Source of the DNA: Candidatus Parvarchaeota archaeon
GTDB taxonomy: Archaea > Micrarchaeota > Micrarchaeia > Anstonellales > VGKX01
Length of the DNA stretch: 10,436 bases
Assembly (NCBI GenBank): GCA_016866895.1
Contig: VGKX01000025.1
Coordinates: 1-10,436 of the forward strand
Direction of reading: 5' to 3'
The notes under the pieces were generated by a model. That model was not told the DNA's origin. It ran no database searches and worked only from the letters and a program-made list of their open reading frames with translations. The stretch's first letter is position 1. Each line of letters begins with the position of its first letter. Below, piece after piece: positions 7,334 through 10,436 of this stretch. A program made the position numbers and the translations under genes.

Positions 7334-8134
7334 ATGAAAATAACAATCGACTTTAGAAAATCCGCAAGGCAAAATGCAGCCGGCTGCTTTGAGGCATCAA
7401 AACAGGCAAGGAAAAAGGCGCAGGGCGCAAAGGCAGCCCTTGAAAAAACCAGGGAGCAGATAGCGCGGCTGCAAAGCAAGGGCGCTTTTGGCGCCCCCGG
7501 CGGCGCGGCATCCTCAAATCCAATCACCAAAATTAAAACCAAGCGGGAAAAGCAATGGTTTGAGAAATTCAGGTGGTTTTATACAAGCCTTGGCAGGCTT
7601 GTCATTGCAGGCCGGGACGCGGCACAAAACGACCTTATCTACTCAAAATATATCGAAGATGGCGACCTGTTTTTCCATGCCGACATACAAGGCGCTCCGG
7701 CAACAGTGCTCAAAGGCGGGCTTGCGCAAGACGTCCCCCTTTCGGAAAAAAAAGAGGCTGCGCAATTTGCGGCTTCGTACTCATCGGCATGGAAAGTCGC
7801 AAGCCCATCCGCCAATGTTTATGCTGTCAGCAAATCCCAGCTTACAAAACATGCGCACGGGGGCTTTATCCCAAAAGGAGGATTTGGCATAACAGGCCAG
7901 CGCGAGTGGTTTTATGGCACGCGGCTTGGCATACGGGTGGGATTGGACAAGGGCGGCTTGCTTACAAGTGCGCCAATCCTGTGCCAGGCGAAACTTTCCC
8001 TGCCCTGCGAGATTGTCCCTGGGGGCAAGGAAAAAGCCGTGGCTGTAAAGACGATTGCAAAGCGCACTGGTGCGCACCCGGACGACATCAACCAGCTTTT
8101 ACCCTCGGGCAAAATGACTGTCAGGCATGTTTGA
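7334..8134 (+). CDS. NFACT-R (DUF814) protein lacking the NFACT-N half
   Basis: Residues 74-200 form the NFACT-R domain of RqcH/NEMF/Tae2-type ribosome quality-control proteins: EKFRWFYTSLGRLVIAGRD (77-95), QND (98-100), DGDLFFHADIQGAP (109-122) and the later QLTKHAHGGFIPKGGFGITG (169-188). Residues 9-48, starting KSARQNAAGCFE, match the coiled-coil linker that precedes NFACT-R in full-length archaeal RqcH. The protein is 266 residues, whereas full proteins are about 600-700, and the NFACT-N and HhH domains that bind tRNA and the large subunit are absent. The start is sound: a TAG lies in frame two codons before the ATG, so no longer version exists here. The N-terminal half is either encoded elsewhere as a split gene or lost; an independent role like eukaryotic CCDC25/Jlp2, which also has only this domain plus a coil, is possible. 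It lies 18 bases after polB with only a weak AAGGCGA upstream, so it is probably co-transcribed. It converges with the SLT gene. Confidence 0.9.
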   Translation: MKITIDFRKSARQNAAGCFEASKQARKKAQGAKAALEKTREQIARLQSKGAFGAPGGAASSNPITKIKTKREKQWFEKFRWFYTSLGRLVIAGRDAAQNDLIYSKYIEDGDLFFHADIQGAPATVLKGGLAQDVPLSEKKEAAQFAASYSSAWKVASPSANVYAVSKSQLTKHAHGGFIPKGGFGITGQREWFYGTRLGIRVGLDKGGLLTSAPILCQAKLSLPCEIVPGGKEKAVAVKTIAKRTGAHPDDINQLLPSGKMTVRHV

Positions 8135-8165
8135 TGCGCCCCGAACACGCCAGGACTTAAAAATC

Positions 8166-8238
8166 AGGTTGCAGGGGCAAAATAATACGCAGTTGCAAGA
8201 ACAAAAAATTGGCAGTTGCAAGGGCAACAACATAAACG
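8166..8238. repeat. Three degenerate 23-24 base tandem repeats
   Basis: GTTGCA begins at 8168, 8192 and 8215, each followed by A/G-rich sequence and CAA, giving three units with steps of 24 and 23 bases. The third contains a perfect hairpin GTTGC-AAGG-GCAAC (8215-8228), the first a near-perfect one (8168-8180). They fill most of the 121-base gap between two convergent genes. Confidence 0.5.
8203..8228 (-). terminator. Probable terminator of the SLT gene
   Basis: Read on the minus strand, 28 bases past the stop of the SLT gene, a hairpin (8228-8215) is followed by TTTTTT at 8208-8203. A T-run is the main archaeal termination signal. No matching T-run is seen on the plus strand for the NFACT-R gene. 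Confidence 0.4.
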
Positions 8239-8255
8239 GATTGCATGCCAAAATT

Positions 8256-9686
8256 TCAGGTAACTCTGTATCTTTTCCTATACCAGTCCAGGTTGCTTGC
8301 AATCACCTGCCCTTTTTCCCCAACAAACTGGTTCACTGACTTGTAAAGCATTCCCTCAAGGCCAATTCCCCTGAAAACCTTGTAAAAGTCAAGCACAACC
8401 GGCACGTAATCCGAGGTCTCCGCATACAGTTTTCCCTGCCTCAAAAACCTGTCGCCCCCGCCCTGGCCAGAATTGTATGCGGCTATTGCCGCAACTGTTT
8501 TTTCATCATAATATATCATTCCTTTCTTGTCTATTGTAATGCTCGCCCCGTATCTCTCAAATAGCCGCTTCAGCTCGGCAACGCCGCCTTGTATGTTCTC
8601 CTTGGGGTCGGCCCTGTCGACCCCCTGCATCTGGGCAGTGGCACTTATCAGCTGAAACCTTCCCTTTGCCCTGCCCCACCGCGTATTCTTGCCAACCGCG
8701 TTTTCCTTTCCATCAGACTCGGTAGCCATGATTGCAATTGCCAGGTACGGGTCAAAGTCATATCTCTTGGCCTTGAAATTGTAGCAGCTTTCAAACACAG
8801 TCTCAAGCACGCGGCTTTCGGCCCCAACGCTTTGTGCCAGCCTCCCAAAAAACTTGACTATATTCCTGTAGGCTCTCCTGTTGCCGTCCACTTCCGTTCT
8901 TATGTATTCGGCAACCCTTGGGGAAAGCGCCCTTCCCCCAAGCCCTTTCATATACTCCTGCCTTCTTTGCGTGACCAGCTCGCTTGCCGGGGCCAGGTAT
9001 TTTGAAACAACTTCCTGTTGCTGCTGCAGCCACAATTGGTGCAGCTGTTCCTTTTTCTCCTGCTCCTGCCTTTGTCTTTGGGCTTCTGCCTGTTTTTTCT
9101 GCTCCTCCGCCTTTTTCCTTTTCTGCTCAAGCAATTCATTTTTTATTGCCTGCACCCTGTTTTCCTCCTCAAATTTTTCAAATGCCCTTTTGTTTATCTC
9201 GCCGCCTTGAGCATTATGGTCGCTGTCAATCCTGCTGTAAACAAGCCCCTTTCTAAGCCTGTCCACATGGTCCTCCTCCCCGCCAATCCCGGGCTTTTTA
9301 TTCCGTTTCACCCGCACTCCTTTTTCATCCTCAATCTTTTTGGGGGCTGTTTTAGAAACGTTCATGAAACCTACGAGCTGGTAATCGCTTCCAAGGGTTT
9401 TTTCCCAATCTCCCTTTTTTTTCCAGTTTGACCCCGCCTCCACAGCTTTTGCCCAGTTTATTTTTGCCCCGCTTTCATATTTCATCAAAACAAGCCTGTA
9501 GTCAAAAACCTCGCCTTTGGCATTTACAAGCATCATCCTGTTTTGCAGGCTCCCAGTCCTCCTGTTTTTGTAAACCGCTTTTTCAAGGCCAAATTCCCCA
9601 AGTTTCCTTTCGTTGAGCGCAAGCAGGGGCGCCATGTCGGAAAATCTGCCAGTCGCATTTTGGGCAAGCTCCATCTTTGTTGGCAT
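8256..9686 (-). CDS. Coiled-coil protein with lytic-transglycosylase (SLT, lysozyme-like) domain
   Basis: A protein of 476 residues. Residues 310-440 form an SLT/lysozyme-like domain: the catalytic Glu323 in ATESDG (321-326), GRFQLISATA (342-351), the NI-containing helix PKENIQGGVAELKRLFERYG (361-380) and AAYNSG (402-407). All landmark motifs of soluble lytic transglycosylases are present, so the fold and probably the activity (non-hydrolytic cleavage of MurNAc-GlcNAc glycans) are kept. Residues 165-230 are a highly charged Lys/Glu/Gln coiled coil, and 1-150 is a domain I do not know. There is no signal peptide or membrane segment, so export would need another route. Archaea lack murein, so the substrate may be a bacterial wall, another glycan, or nothing. 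ATG 9686 fits the TATA box; a second in-frame ATG at 9674 is possible. It is transcribed alone, and its promoter overlaps the ogg remnant. Confidence 0.88.
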   Translation of the reverse strand: MPTKMELAQNATGRFSDMAPLLALNERKLGEFGLEKAVYKNRRTGSLQNRMMLVNAKGEVFDYRLVLMKYESGAKINWAKAVEAGSNWKKKGDWEKTLGSDYQLVGFMNVSKTAPKKIEDEKGVRVKRNKKPGIGGEEDHVDRLRKGLVYSRIDSDHNAQGGEINKRAFEKFEEENRVQAIKNELLEQKRKKAEEQKKQAEAQRQRQEQEKKEQLHQLWLQQQQEVVSKYLAPASELVTQRRQEYMKGLGGRALSPRVAEYIRTEVDGNRRAYRNIVKFFGRLAQSVGAESRVLETVFESCYNFKAKRYDFDPYLAIAIMATESDGKENAVGKNTRWGRAKGRFQLISATAQMQGVDRADPKENIQGGVAELKRLFERYGASITIDKKGMIYYDEKTVAAIAAYNSGQGGGDRFLRQGKLYAETSDYVPVVLDFYKVFRGIGLEGMLYKSVNQFVGEKGQVIASNLDWYRKRYRVT

Positions 9687-9702
9687 GCCAATATTTGGCT
9701 GG

Positions 9703-9716
9703 TTTTAATTATTAAA
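9703..9716. promoter_or_regulatory. TATA-like box of the SLT gene, inside the old ogg frame
   Basis: TTTAATAATTAAAA (minus strand) is centred about 25 bases before the ATG at 9686, the leaderless spacing. It is nearly palindromic, so it could also fire to the right. The same bases are codons of the decayed ogg frame on the plus strand. Confidence 0.55.
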
Positions 9717-9888
9717 CTTCATTGTTTCAAAAAACTCCACTCACTTGGGGCAATAGAATACATGCCTCGCCACATGTCAGAAAAATCATATCTTGAACTG
9801 AAAGGAAGGATGCAATCCTTTGCGGACGGCACGGGCATTCCAATCTCCCACCTTGACCTGCTTTTATGGTCGCGCCAGACAGGCAGGA

Positions 9889-9896
9889 TTTTTAAG
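9889..9896 (+). promoter_or_regulatory. TATA box of the SDR gene (leaderless)
   Basis: TTTTTAAG is centred 26 bases before the ATG at 9919, so the SDR message probably starts at its ATG. The box overlaps the last codons (Ile-Phe-Lys) of the ogg remnant, whose 3' end may be preserved partly for this reason. Confidence 0.5.
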
Positions 9897-9918
9897 TAAG
9901 GGTGGCAGCAATAGAACC

Positions 9919-10436
9919 ATGATTCTGATTACCGGAGGGACAGGCAGGATTGGCAGGCATCTGCTTGAGCGCCTTGCATCAAACCCAAGCAATAGAATCA
10001 GGCTGTTTGCAAGGAAAAAGCCAAACTTTCCGCTTCCACAAAATGTTTCCGTATTTGTTGGCGACTTGTCCAACGAGGTTGACATCAGGGCCGCCCTTTC
10101 CGGGGTAAGCGAGGTTGTGCACCTGGCAGGCCTTGTTGCATTTCATCTGCCCAGGCAGGTTCTTGAGACTGTAAATGTGGGGCACACAGAGAGGCTTGCA
10201 AAATGCGCTGCAGATGCGCACGTGCACGCCTTTATCCATGCAAGCTCAATCACAGTTTATGGCAAGGGCGTTGACGGCCTTTTGGTGGACGAAGGCACGC
10301 CCCCCTGCCCGACAAATGCCTATGGGGTTTCTAAGCTTGCTTCAGAGCGCTCAGTGCTTGGTTTTTCAAAAACGATGCATGTGTGCATCCTGCGCCTTGG
10401 GGTAGTATATGGGGAGGGCATAAGTGTCGGCTATGG
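9919..10436 (+). CDS. NAD-dependent epimerase/dehydratase, extended SDR (C-terminus beyond window)
   Basis: The frame is open from ATG 9919 to the window edge (172 codons), covering the Rossmann half of an extended short-chain dehydrogenase. Evidence: the dinucleotide loop GGTGRIG (6-12) right at the N-terminus, GDL (48-50) after the third strand, VVHLAG (66-71), the catalytic Ser in HASSITVYG (Ser110) and the catalytic YGVSK (Tyr135, Lys139), then LRLGVVYGEG (158-167), a family pattern near the substrate pocket. Relatives are about 300 residues long and act on nucleotide sugars (UDP-glucose 4-epimerase, dTDP-glucose dehydratase) or related substrates; the substrate-binding half lies outside, so the reaction cannot be told. 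It is cytosolic and NAD(P)-dependent. A leaderless promoter lies just upstream, so it does not depend on the ogg remnant. Confidence 0.92.
   Translation, partial: MILITGGTGRIGRHLLERLASNPSNRIRLFARKKPNFPLPQNVSVFVGDLSNEVDIRAALSGVSEVVHLAGLVAFHLPRQVLETVNVGHTERLAKCAADAHVHAFIHASSITVYGKGVDGLLVDEGTPPCPTNAYGVSKLASERSVLGFSKTMHVCILRLGVVYGEGISVGY

Larger units (their letters stand above)
9702..9899 (+). pseudogene. ogg: 3' remnant of an Ogg2-type 8-oxoguanine DNA glycosylase
   Basis: The frame ending at TAA 9897-9899 encodes, from 9702, VLIIKLHCFKKLHSLGAIEY followed by MPRHMSEKSYLELKG and HLDLLLWSRQTGRIFK. This aligns without gaps to the C-terminal 65 or so residues of archaeal Ogg2 (as I recall Methanocaldococcus MJ0724: IIDRHILRELY, YLEIE, ELDLYIWYLRTGKVLK), including the final Lys that in Ogg2 contacts the damaged base. 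Ogg2 is normally about 205-210 residues: everything before the catalytic-Asp segment is missing, including the HhH motif with the catalytic Lys. The Asp itself (IIDRH in Ogg2) is Lys here (IIKLH). Upstream, the frame runs only into the antisense of the SLT gene. An ATG at 9762 could still yield a 45-residue peptide, so expression of a short protein cannot be excluded, but it cannot be a glycosylase/lyase. The likely cause is replacement of the 5' part by the SLT gene. Confidence 0.75.

Noticed and set aside
8166..8238. CRISPR array
   Set aside because: Units are only 23-24 bases in total, diverged, three in number, with no separate spacers and no cas genes.
9018..9431. Plus-strand Leu/Phe-rich frame resembling membrane spans
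   Set aside because: It is antisense to the Lys/Glu/Gln coiled coil of the SLT protein, which produces such hydrophobic shadows.

Overview
The window reads as archaeal chromosomal DNA. The evidence is an archaeal-type family B DNA polymerase with a C-terminal PCNA-binding motif, a Ygr210-type OBG/YchF GTPase with a TGS domain, an archaeal NFACT-R protein, and the last part of an archaeal Ogg2-type 8-oxoguanine glycosylase. Several genes also have an A/T-rich TATA-like box about 25 bases before the start codon (leaderless transcripts), while genes inside an operon carry GGTGA ribosome-binding sites. Cys-repeat lipoproteins and orphan lytic-transglycosylase proteins would fit a DPANN-type archaeon such as Diapherotrites or Micrarchaeota, but that placement is a guess.

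Layout. Minus strand, 1-2923: a probable three-gene operon read right to left, made of a coiled-coil protein, a Ygr210-type GTPase and a Cys-repeat lipoprotein cut by the window edge. 2924-3433: a 510-base gap with three strong hairpins and a possible tiny ORF. 3434-4612 (+): an unknown membrane protein with a Gln/Pro-rich tail that ends at an in-frame TAG, beyond which the frame stays open for 50 more codons. 4865-8134 (+): DNA polymerase B followed 18 bases later by a shortened NFACT protein (coiled coil plus NFACT-R only). 8135-8255: a convergent gap with three degenerate 23-24 base repeats. 8256-9686 (-): a coiled-coil protein with a complete lytic-transglycosylase (SLT) domain and no signal peptide. 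9702-9899 (+): the 3' remnant of an Ogg2 gene whose upstream part is missing and replaced by the SLT gene. 9919 to the end (+): an extended SDR / NAD-dependent epimerase, cut by the edge.

Functional themes are DNA replication (PolB), translation and ribosome quality control (Ygr210 GTPase, NFACT-R), and the cell surface (lipoprotein, membrane protein, SLT protein). The two points most worth attention are the junction near 9700, where a peptidoglycan-lyase-like gene abuts a beheaded DNA-repair gene and has its likely promoter inside the old reading frame, and the split NFACT protein. No CRISPR array, tRNA, rRNA or insertion sequence was seen.
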